Positions 57,975-64,000 of a stretch of DNA of 64,000 nucleotides are shown here, in pieces. The notes under the pieces were generated by a model, which worked only from the letters and a program-made list of their open reading frames with translations, had not been told where the DNA came from and did not search any database. Source of the DNA: Pseudomonadota bacterium (GTDB lineage Bacteria > Pseudomonadota > Alphaproteobacteria > Sphingomonadales > Sphingomonadaceae); contig JAEZZI010000018.1 in NCBI GenBank assembly GCA_023418595.1, positions 124,001-188,000 on the forward strand, written 5' to 3'. How positions within the stretch are numbered: the stretch's first letter is position 1; every line of letters starts with the position of its first letter. Position numbers and translations under genes: made by a program.

Positions 57975-59228
57975 ATGGCAACCGAAGTCAAAGTCCCCGT
58001 ACTGGGCGAATCGATCACCGAAGCGACGCTGGGCGAATGGCTCAAGCAGCCGGGCGACGCGGTCGCCGCCGACGAGCCGATTGCGAGCCTTGAGACCGAC
58101 AAGGTCGCGGTCGAGGTTCCCGCGCCGGTCGCGGGCGTGATGGGCGCGCATGCGGTCCAGCCGGGCGACACCGTTTCGGTCGGCGCGATGATCGCGACCA
58201 TCGAGGAAGGCGGCGCGGCTGCGGCTCCCGCTCCGGCGCCTGCCGCTGCTCCGGCGCCGGCCGAAACCGCCAAGCCCGAAGCGGCGGCGCAGCAGGCCCC
58301 TGCCCAGCCGTCGGAATCGGGGAGCGCCAACGAACCCGCCGCGCTTTCGCCCTCGGTCCGCCGCGCGATTCTGGAGCACGGTGTCGATCCCGCGACGATC
58401 AAGGGGTCGGGCAAGGACGGCCGCATCACCAAGGACGATGTCGTCGCCGCCGCGTCGGCCAAGTCGGCGAGCGCACCTGCCCCCGCCCCCAGCGCGACGC
58501 CCGCCGCTGCCCCGGCACCGGGGGACGATCGCCCCGAGGAACGCGTCCGCATGACGCGCCTGCGCCAGACCATCGCCCGCCGGCTGAAGGAAGCGCAAGA
58601 CACCGCCGCGCTGCTCACCACCTTCAACGATGTCGACATGACCGCCGTCATCGAGGCGCGGACCAAATACAAGGACCTGTTCGAAAAGAAGCACGGCGTG
58701 CGGCTGGGCTTCATGGGCTTTTTCGTCAAAGCTGCGACGATGGCGCTGAAGGACATTCCCGCCGTCAACGCCCAGATCGACGGCGACGAGATCGTCTATC
58801 ACGATTATGCCGACATCTCGGTCGCGGTGTCCGCGCCGCAGGGCCTGGTCGTCCCCGTCATCCGCAACGCCGACAAGATGTCGGTGGCCGAGGTCGAAAA
58901 GACGATTGGCGATTTCGGCAAGCGCGCCAAGGACGGCACGCTCAAGATGGACGAGATGAAGGGCGGCACCTTCACCATCTCGAACGGCGGCGTGTTCGGC
59001 AGCCTCATGTCGACGCCGATCATCAACCCGCCGCAGTCGGCAGTGCTGGGCCTCCACCGTATCGAGGACCGCGCGGTGGTCCGCGACGGGCAGATCGTGA
59101 TCCGCCCGATGATGTATCTGGCGCTCAGCTACGACCACCGTCTGATCGACGGGCGCGAGGCGGTAACCTTCCTGGTCGCGCTGAAAAATGCGATCGAGGA
59201 TCCCACGCGGCTGTTGATTGACCTGTGA
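57975..59228 (+). CDS. sucB: Dihydrolipoyl succinyltransferase E2 component
   Basis: SucB is the lipoyl-bearing core of the 2-oxoglutarate dehydrogenase complex. The 417-residue protein has a lipoyl domain ([14 protein letters not shown], lipoyl Lys at about residue 43), an Ala/Pro linker, a peripheral subunit-binding domain ([18 protein letters not shown]) and the catalytic domain with the active-site His in [14 protein letters not shown]. lpdA, its partner, is separated from it by a two-gene insertion. Confidence 0.97.
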   Translation: MATEVKVPVLGESITEATLGEWLKQPGDAVAADEPIASLETDKVAVEVPAPVAGVMGAHAVQPGDTVSVGAMIATIEEGGAAAAPAPAPAAAPAPAETAKPEAAAQQAPAQPSESGSANEPAALSPSVRRAILEHGVDPATIKGSGKDGRITKDDVVAAASAKSASAPAPAPSATPAAAPAPGDDRPEERVRMTRLRQTIARRLKEAQDTAALLTTFNDVDMTAVIEARTKYKDLFEKKHGVRLGFMGFFVKAATMALKDIPAVNAQIDGDEIVYHDYADISVAVSAPQGLVVPVIRNADKMSVAEVEKTIGDFGKRAKDGTLKMDEMKGGTFTISNGGVFGSLMSTPIINPPQSAVLGLHRIEDRAVVRDGQIVIRPMMYLALSYDHRLIDGREAVTFLVALKNAIEDPTRLLIDL

Positions 59229-59241
59229 GAGATCGAAGATT

Positions 59242-60444
59242 GTGACTTCTGGATCGAGCAAGCCCGCACGCATTGAGGAGGTGTCGATCGGTAATTTCCG
59301 GTCGCTCCAGAAAGTCACGTTCAAGGATATGACCCCGCTCACGGCGTTGCTCGGTCCGAACGGCAGCGGAAAATCCACGTTTTTCGACGTTTTTGCATTC
59401 CTTTCTGATTGCTTTTCAGAAGGATTGCGCCGCGCAGTGGATAAGCGCGGTAAGTTTTCGGACCTTCGTAGTCGTGGGCAGACAGGTCCAATCACCTTCG
59501 AAGTAGCCTATCGCGAAGGCGGCTTGATTGATGGCGAACGACCAAAGCTTATTCGATACCGGCTTGAAATTGATGAGATGGATGGTCGCCCCGTCGTCGT
59601 TGCAGAATGGATGCGCTGGCGGCGCTCCTATCCCGGATATCCATTCAAATTTCTCGACTATAAGCTCGGTCAGGGAGAGGTCGTATCGGGAACCACCCCA
59701 GAGCACAACGACGCTCGCATTACGACACCCCTTGCTGGACCGGATGTACTTGCTGTCAGCACGCTAGGACAACTCGCCGACAATCCGCGGGTCAAGTCAT
59801 TGCGCGACTTCATTGTCGGCTGGCATCTTTCCTATCTATCGACAACGGAAACACGGGTCGTCCCCGAAGCTGGGCCGCAAGAGCATCTTTCGCGCAATGG
59901 CAACAATCTGGCCAATGTCATCCAGTATTTGTCCGAACGGCACCCGACCATTCTTGCCCATATTTTCGCAACTCTACGTCGGCGCATTCCTAGATTGGAG
60001 ACGGTTGAGCCGATCTCGCTTCCAACGGGGCATTTGTTGCTGACAGTCAAGGACGCACCGTTTGATGAGGGCGTGCAGGCTCGGTACGTATCTGATGGTA
60101 CGCTTAAGATGCTCGCCTATTTGATCCAGCTCCATGATCCAACCCCCGCTCCGTTTCTTGGGATTGAGGAACCTGAAAACTTTCTCCACCCAAAGCTGCT
60201 CTACGAACTGGCAGAAGAATGTGAGGTTGCGTCAGGTCGGATGCAGATGGTCGTGACGACGCATTCTCCCTTCTTCATCGACGCATTGACGCCGAAACAG
60301 GTATGGGCGCTCCGGCGAAATGCACAGGGCTATACAGAAGCTGTTCGCGCCTCCGCCATGGCGGGCATTCAGGAGCAGATCGAGGCCGGAGCCAAGCTGG
60401 GACAGCTATGGACTGAAGGCTTTTTTGAAGCAGGCAATCCCTGA
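59242..60444 (+). CDS. ABC-type AAA_21 ATPase, OLD/RecF-like, probable conflict-system ATPase
   Basis: The 400-residue protein is a stand-alone ABC ATPase of the SMC/RecF/OLD side of the superfamily. Walker A GPNGSGKST is at residues 38-46, the ABC signature at about 282-288 (YVSDGTLKML), Walker B LGIEEPENFLHP at about 306-317, and the H-loop TTHSPFF near 341. No long coiled coil separates the lobes. GTG at 59242 is chosen for the ribosome region GAGAGATCGAAG. It starts 13 nt after sucB and 5 nt before a DUF4276 gene. Such pairs are proposed in comparative work to be nucleic-acid-targeting defence systems. Hand-counted GC in sample lines is about 57% against 70% in sucB. Confidence 0.88.
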   Translation: MTSGSSKPARIEEVSIGNFRSLQKVTFKDMTPLTALLGPNGSGKSTFFDVFAFLSDCFSEGLRRAVDKRGKFSDLRSRGQTGPITFEVAYREGGLIDGERPKLIRYRLEIDEMDGRPVVVAEWMRWRRSYPGYPFKFLDYKLGQGEVVSGTTPEHNDARITTPLAGPDVLAVSTLGQLADNPRVKSLRDFIVGWHLSYLSTTETRVVPEAGPQEHLSRNGNNLANVIQYLSERHPTILAHIFATLRRRIPRLETVEPISLPTGHLLLTVKDAPFDEGVQARYVSDGTLKMLAYLIQLHDPTPAPFLGIEEPENFLHPKLLYELAEECEVASGRMQMVVTTHSPFFIDALTPKQVWALRRNAQGYTEAVRASAMAGIQEQIEAGAKLGQLWTEGFFEAGNP

Positions 60445-60449
60445 CCATC

Positions 60450-61073
60450 ATGCCACGCGAAATCCATATTCACGTCGAGGAACCCTCGATGGTCGCGTTC
60501 CTGACCGAACTCCTGCCGCGCTATCTCGATCCTGCTGTTATTTGGAAGCCGATTGACCATGGATCAAAGTCGCGGCTGCTGACCGTTCTGCCTGATCGGT
60601 TGCGTGGCTATTCCAATTATGATCCCGCTCACCGACCGCGCGTGCTTGTCCTTGTGGACAGAGACAATGACGATTGCGTAGCACTTAAAGCGACTCTCGA
60701 ACAACATTGCGCAACGTGCGGACTGACGAGCATTCATTCAGCGAACGGTGCCGACTTCGATGTCGTGAATCGTATCGTAATCGAAGAGCTGGAAGCTTGG
60801 TTCTTTGGCGATTTTATAGCGCTCGATGAGGGCTGGTCAGGCATGGGGCGACGATCCGGCAAGGCGGCGTATCGCGATCCGGACGCGATCACCGGGGGCA
60901 CGCATGAAGCTTTGTTTCGAGCGCTTCGTTCGGCGGGACATCTGCAGGGGCTCGATCGCCTCCCAAAAATTGAGACGGCGCGCCTGATGGGACAACTGAT
61001 TGTTCCCGATCGCAACCGGTCTCATTCTTTCCAGAAATTCTGGTCCGGGCTGAATAGCTTGGCCGCGGCCTAA
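60450..61073 (+). CDS. DUF4276 family protein, TOPRIM-like nuclease candidate
   Basis: The 207-residue protein matches the DUF4276 pattern: HIHVEEPSMVAFLTELLPR near the start, LVLVDRDNDDC (Asp70, Asp72, Asp74, Asp75), and IVIEELEAWFFGD at about residues 109-121. The Glu-Asp-x-Asp arrangement resembles the TOPRIM metal site of OLD-family nucleases. It follows the ATPase by 5 nt and precedes lpdA by 10 nt. It probably works with the ATPase as a two-component effector. Function is inferred, not shown. GC is lower than in the neighbouring TCA genes (31 of 60 in one sampled line). Confidence 0.85.
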   Translation: MPREIHIHVEEPSMVAFLTELLPRYLDPAVIWKPIDHGSKSRLLTVLPDRLRGYSNYDPAHRPRVLVLVDRDNDDCVALKATLEQHCATCGLTSIHSANGADFDVVNRIVIEELEAWFFGDFIALDEGWSGMGRRSGKAAYRDPDAITGGTHEALFRALRSAGHLQGLDRLPKIETARLMGQLIVPDRNRSHSFQKFWSGLNSLAAA

Positions 61074-61083
61074 AGGAAATAAA

Positions 61084-62475
61084 ATGGCTGAATACGACTT
61101 CGACGTTCTAGTGATTGGTGCAGGCCCCGGCGGCTATGTCGCCGCTATCCGCGCGGCGCAGCTTGGGCTTCGCGTTGCGTGCGCCGAAAGCCGTGAGACG
61201 CTGGGCGGCACCTGCCTCAATGTCGGGTGCATTCCGTCGAAGGCGATGCTCCATGCGTCGGAATATTTCGACGCCGCGGCCAATGGCGCAATGGCGGCGA
61301 TGGGGGTGAAGGTCACGCCCGAACTCGACCTCGACGCCATGCACGCGCAGCGCAAGGATGCGGTGAAGGGCCTGACCGGCGGCATCGAGTTCCTGTTCAA
61401 GAAGAACAAGGTCGAATGGCTGAAGGGTCGCGCCGCGTTCGTCGATGCGACCACGGTCCAGGTCGGCGACCGCACGGTGACCGCCAAGGACATCGTCATC
61501 GCCACCGGCTCGTCGGTCACGCCGCTGCCGGGCGTCGAGATCGACCAGAAAGTGGTCGTCGATTCGACCGGCGCGCTCGAACTGGCGAAGGTGCCCGAGC
61601 ATCTGGTCGTCATCGGCGGCGGCGTCATCGGACTTGAGCTGGGCAGCGTCTGGCGGCGGCTGGGCGCCAAGGTTACCGTGGTCGAATATCTCGACCAGAT
61701 CCTCCCCGGCTTCGATGGCGATGTTCGCAAGGAAGCGGCCAAGCTGTTCAAGAAACAGGGTATCGAGTTCAAGACCGGCATGAAGGTCACCGGCGTCGCG
61801 GTCAGCGGCGACAAGGCGACCGTGACGATCGAACCCGCCAAGGGCGGCGAGGCGCAGACGATCGAGGTGGACAACGTCCTCGTCTCGATCGGCCGCCGTC
61901 CGAATACCGACGGACTCAACCTTGAGGCTGCAGGGCTCAATACCAATGATCGCGGCCAGATCGAAACGGACCATGATTTCGCGACCGCGGTCGACGGCAT
62001 CTGGGCGATCGGCGACGTCATCCCCGGCCCGATGCTCGCACACAAGGCCGAGGACGAAGGGATCGCGGTCGCGGAAAACATCGCGGGCCAGACCGGCATC
62101 GTGAACCATGACCTGATCCCGTCGGTCGTCTATACCCTCCCCGAAATCGCGGGCGTCGGGCTGACCGAGGAAGCGGCCAAGGAGCGCGGCGAGGTAAAGG
62201 TCGGAAAATTCCCGATGGCAGGCAACAGCCGCGCCAAGACCAACCACGAGGACGGCGGCTTCGTGAAGATCATCTCGGATGCAAAGACCGACCGCGTGCT
62301 GGGCGTCTGGGCAATCGCATCGGTCGCGGGCACGATGATCGCGCAGGCGACCCAGGCGATGGAATTCGGCGCGACCAGCGAAGACATTGCCTATACCTGC
62401 CACGCGCATCCGACGCACAGCGAGGCGATCAAGGAAGCGGCGATGGCGGTGCGGGGCAAGCCGATCCACGTCTGA
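61084..62475 (+). CDS. lpdA: Dihydrolipoyl dehydrogenase
   Basis: LpdA reoxidises dihydrolipoamide for the 2-oxoglutarate dehydrogenase complex, using FAD and NAD. The 463-residue protein has the FAD motif VIGAGPGGYVAAIRAAQLG, the redox disulfide GGTCLNVGCIPSK, the NAD motif VIGGGVIGLELGSVW and the C-terminal HAHPTHSEAIKEA with the catalytic His. A good ribosome site (TAAAGGAAAT) precedes the ATG. Confidence 0.97.
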   Translation: MAEYDFDVLVIGAGPGGYVAAIRAAQLGLRVACAESRETLGGTCLNVGCIPSKAMLHASEYFDAAANGAMAAMGVKVTPELDLDAMHAQRKDAVKGLTGGIEFLFKKNKVEWLKGRAAFVDATTVQVGDRTVTAKDIVIATGSSVTPLPGVEIDQKVVVDSTGALELAKVPEHLVVIGGGVIGLELGSVWRRLGAKVTVVEYLDQILPGFDGDVRKEAAKLFKKQGIEFKTGMKVTGVAVSGDKATVTIEPAKGGEAQTIEVDNVLVSIGRRPNTDGLNLEAAGLNTNDRGQIETDHDFATAVDGIWAIGDVIPGPMLAHKAEDEGIAVAENIAGQTGIVNHDLIPSVVYTLPEIAGVGLTEEAAKERGEVKVGKFPMAGNSRAKTNHEDGGFVKIISDAKTDRVLGVWAIASVAGTMIAQATQAMEFGATSEDIAYTCHAHPTHSEAIKEAAMAVRGKPIHV

Positions 62476-62487
62476 TCCGGCGAGAAT

Positions 62488-62757
62488 TTAGCGAAAGCTG
62501 AATTCGCGCGAACCCCGGATCAGACCGGCCGGCGGCGCTACAGCGCCGACCGACGCCACGGGCTTTGCTTGTGGCGGACTCCTCGATCCGTCAGCTTCAG
62601 CAGACTCCCGTCGATACCCCAGCTCACGCGCTGTCGCTTCGCAGTCGAGCAGCGCGCGCAGGATAACATACAGCATCGCGCCCAGCATCAGGCCGGCGAT
62701 CGCAGTGATCGCGATCTCGAATGGCGAGCGGTGCAACCGGAACCTGCACTGCGACAT
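62488..62757 (-). CDS. Small single-pass membrane protein
   Basis: A minus-strand frame encodes 89 residues with one transmembrane helix (FEIAITAIAGLMLGAMLYVIL) and an Arg/Pro/Ala-rich tail. I place the start at 62757 (MSQCRF); an ATG at 62847 with AGGA 8 nt upstream would add 30 residues and overlap the start of the TRIC gene head to head. The reading frame is plausible because the gap would otherwise be 370 nt without a gene, but no family is recognised. Confidence 0.45.
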   Translation of the reverse strand: MSQCRFRLHRSPFEIAITAIAGLMLGAMLYVILRALLDCEATARELGYRRESAEADGSRSPPQAKPVASVGAVAPPAGLIRGSREFSFR

Positions 62758-62845
62758 CTCCCGGGTGTCGACGCCGACCGCGCAGCTGTCAACGATCGGG
62801 CCGCAACGCTCGACCGGGCACGCAAGTGGCTCTATCAAACGGGCC

Positions 62846-63490
62846 ATGCAACCGTCCTGGCAATTCGGCCCGTTCCTCCCCTGGCTCGACTGGTTCGGGA
62901 TCGCCGTGTTCGCCATCACCGGCGCGCTGGTCGCGGTGCGGCGGCAGCAGACATTGGTGACCGCGGCGTTCTTCGCGCTCGTCACCGGGGTCGGGGGCGG
63001 CACGATCCGAGACCTGCTGATCGATGCGCCGGTGTTCTGGGTTCAGGACCGGAATTTCGCCGCCATCTGCCTGGGCGCGGCGTTGCTTGTCTGGGTGACG
63101 CCCGAGCGCTGGTGGTCGGACAAGGTGTTCGACTGGCTCGATGCGTTCGGATTGGCGGCCTATGCGGTGTTCGGCGCGGCCAAATCGTACAGCTTCGGCA
63201 TTCCCCCGGTTCCCGCCGCAATGATGGGGATCATCACCGCCTGCGCCGGGGGCATCATTCGCGACATGATGGCGGGCGAGCCGTCGATCCTGATGCGGCC
63301 TGAGTTGTACGTGACTGCGGCGGCGCTGGCCGCGTTCGGCTATATCGGCCTGCGCGAGCTTGGCATGGTGGCGCTGCACGCCGCGCCGATTGCGGCGGTG
63401 GCGGGGTTTGCGCTGCGCGGGGTGGCGATCCATTACAGGCTGGCGCTCCCCGCCTATCGCGGGCGGCGGGATGAAGAAGGCAACGCTTAA
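62846..63490 (+). CDS. Trimeric intracellular cation channel (TRIC) family protein
   Basis: The 214-residue protein has seven predicted transmembrane helices and two repeats of the glycine-rich GGGTIRDLLI and GGIIRDMM motifs (positions about 52 and 135), the signature of the UPF0126/TRIC-type bacterial channels such as YadS and YicG. It should conduct potassium or other monovalent cations as a homotrimer. ATG at 62846 is the first in-frame start before the first helix. The gene is followed by a family D repeat. Confidence 0.92.
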   Translation: MQPSWQFGPFLPWLDWFGIAVFAITGALVAVRRQQTLVTAAFFALVTGVGGGTIRDLLIDAPVFWVQDRNFAAICLGAALLVWVTPERWWSDKVFDWLDAFGLAAYAVFGAAKSYSFGIPPVPAAMMGIITACAGGIIRDMMAGEPSILMRPELYVTAAALAAFGYIGLRELGMVALHAAPIAAVAGFALRGVAIHYRLALPAYRGRRDEEGNA

Positions 63491-63498
63491 TCGCTGTC

Positions 63499-63576
63499 GT
63501 GCTCCCGCGCAGGCGGGAGTCCAGAGCCGCAAACGATTCGTGTCGTTACCCTGGGTTCCCGCCTTCGCGGGAACAC
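63499..63576. repeat. Family D inverted repeat, copy 4
   Basis: The left arm starts GTGCTCCCGCGCAGGCGGGA and the right arm ends GCCTTCGCGGGAACAC, with a 30-nt loop. It lies between the convergent TRIC and GNAT genes. Confidence 0.9.
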
Positions 63577-63583
63577 GGCTCGT

Positions 63584-64000
63584 TCACTTCCGCACCACCC
63601 CCACTGCGCTGAACGGCTTTGGCTCGACCGGCGGCACCTTGCTGTCGTTCAACTCGCACTGCCAGAAACCGACATCGATCCAACGGCCCTGTTTGTACCC
63701 GACCTCGCGATAGACGCCTGCGCGGCGGAACCCGACCGATTCGTGTAAAGAGATCGACGCGTCGTTGGGCAGCGTGATCGCCGCGATCGCCTGGGTGAAG
63801 CCCTGCGCGCGCAGCGTGTCGATCAACGCTTCGTAGAGCAGCCGCCCCACCCCGCCGCGCTGCTGGTCGCCGGCGATATAGATCGATGTCTCGACGACAT
63901 ATTTATATGCCGGGCGGTCGCGGAATTTGGTGGCATAGGCATAGCCGACCACCCCGCCCTCCGCGCCGCCATTGGTCACGACCAGCCAAGGGTAGAGCCC
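63584..64000 (-). CDS. GNAT family N-acetyltransferase (partial)
   Basis: The minus-strand gene is truncated by the window end, so its start is not seen. The visible 138 residues fit phosphinothricin-acetyltransferase-like GNAT enzymes: VVGYAYATKFRDRPAYKYVVETSIYIA, then the acetyl-CoA-binding QQRGGVGRLLYEALI, and ESVGFRRAGVYREVGYKQGRWIDVGFWQ. It would acetylate an amine such as methionine sulfone or phosphinothricin, or another small molecule. The stop is at 63584. Confidence 0.88.
   Translation of the reverse strand, partial: GLYPWLVVTNGGAEGGVVGYAYATKFRDRPAYKYVVETSIYIAGDQQRGGVGRLLYEALIDTLRAQGFTQAIAAITLPNDASISLHESVGFRRAGVYREVGYKQGRWIDVGFWQCELNDSKVPPVEPKPFSAVGVVRK

Noticed and set aside
61108..62469. 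453-codon minus-strand open frame
   Set aside because: It is antisense to lpdA and shows only shadow-type composition.
62569..63303. 244-codon plus-strand frame over the TRIC region
   Set aside because: It is a different frame from the TRIC protein, Arg-rich and without motifs; the TRIC frame is clear from 62846.

Overview
The window is 64 kb of GC-rich, gene-dense alphaproteobacterial chromosome. The gene set points to Sphingomonadales, probably a Sphingomonas-like organism. This is an inference from: CarD, paired DUF2807 proteins, CC_3452-type and DUF885 proteins, the ligase-associated repair genes, class I PHA synthase with phasin, a single Rel enzyme, and abundant short intergenic inverted repeats. 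No rRNA, tRNA, CRISPR, prophage or classical insertion sequence was recognised.

Layout. 0.2-2.3 kb: carD and two secreted DUF2807 proteins. 2.3-8.2 kb: ligase-associated DNA damage genes (pdeM, aspartyl protease, Lhr-type helicase, MBL exonuclease) without their ligase, plus two paralogous tiny membrane proteins. 8.3-12 kb: two exported peptidases and a small secreted protein. 12-17.6 kb: murA, a Crp/Fnr regulator, clpS, phasin and phaC with a PhaR-like operator. 17.7-25 kb: aminotransferase, two thioesterases, HxlR regulator, rel, and a chemoreceptor with a multi-pass membrane sensor. 25-29.5 kb: envelope glycosylation genes (GT2, methyltransferase, GtrA, GT-C-like protein). 29.5-33.6 kb: marC-folD-yggT and acs. 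34-36 kb: a histidine-rich TonB receptor behind a Zur-like site. 36-43 kb: hydrolase, TIGR02117 protein, phhA, prmA, SDR, and two tandem soluble chemoreceptors.

43.6-62.5 kb is largely TCA-cycle genes: sdhC-sdhD-sdhA, then a 3.8-kb insert (toxin-antitoxin, LLM oxidoreductase, transglutaminase, ClpP-like protein), then sdhB, a thioesterase, zapE, mdh, sucD, sucA, sucB and lpdA. Two features break this run. A GIY-YIG nuclease gene lies inside a 376-bp unit with 27-bp inverted ends between mdh and sucD. A two-gene ABC-ATPase plus DUF4276 (TOPRIM-like) cassette of lower GC lies between sucB and lpdA. The window ends with a TRIC-type channel and a truncated GNAT acetyltransferase.

The intergenic spaces hold at least four families of about 70-105-bp inverted repeats, called A, B, C and D here, plus a perfect 29-bp inverted repeat. 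The most interesting observation is that the GIY-YIG unit has the ends of a family D repeat, with the nuclease gene in place of the usual short loop. This suggests a nuclease that spreads or maintains these palindromes.
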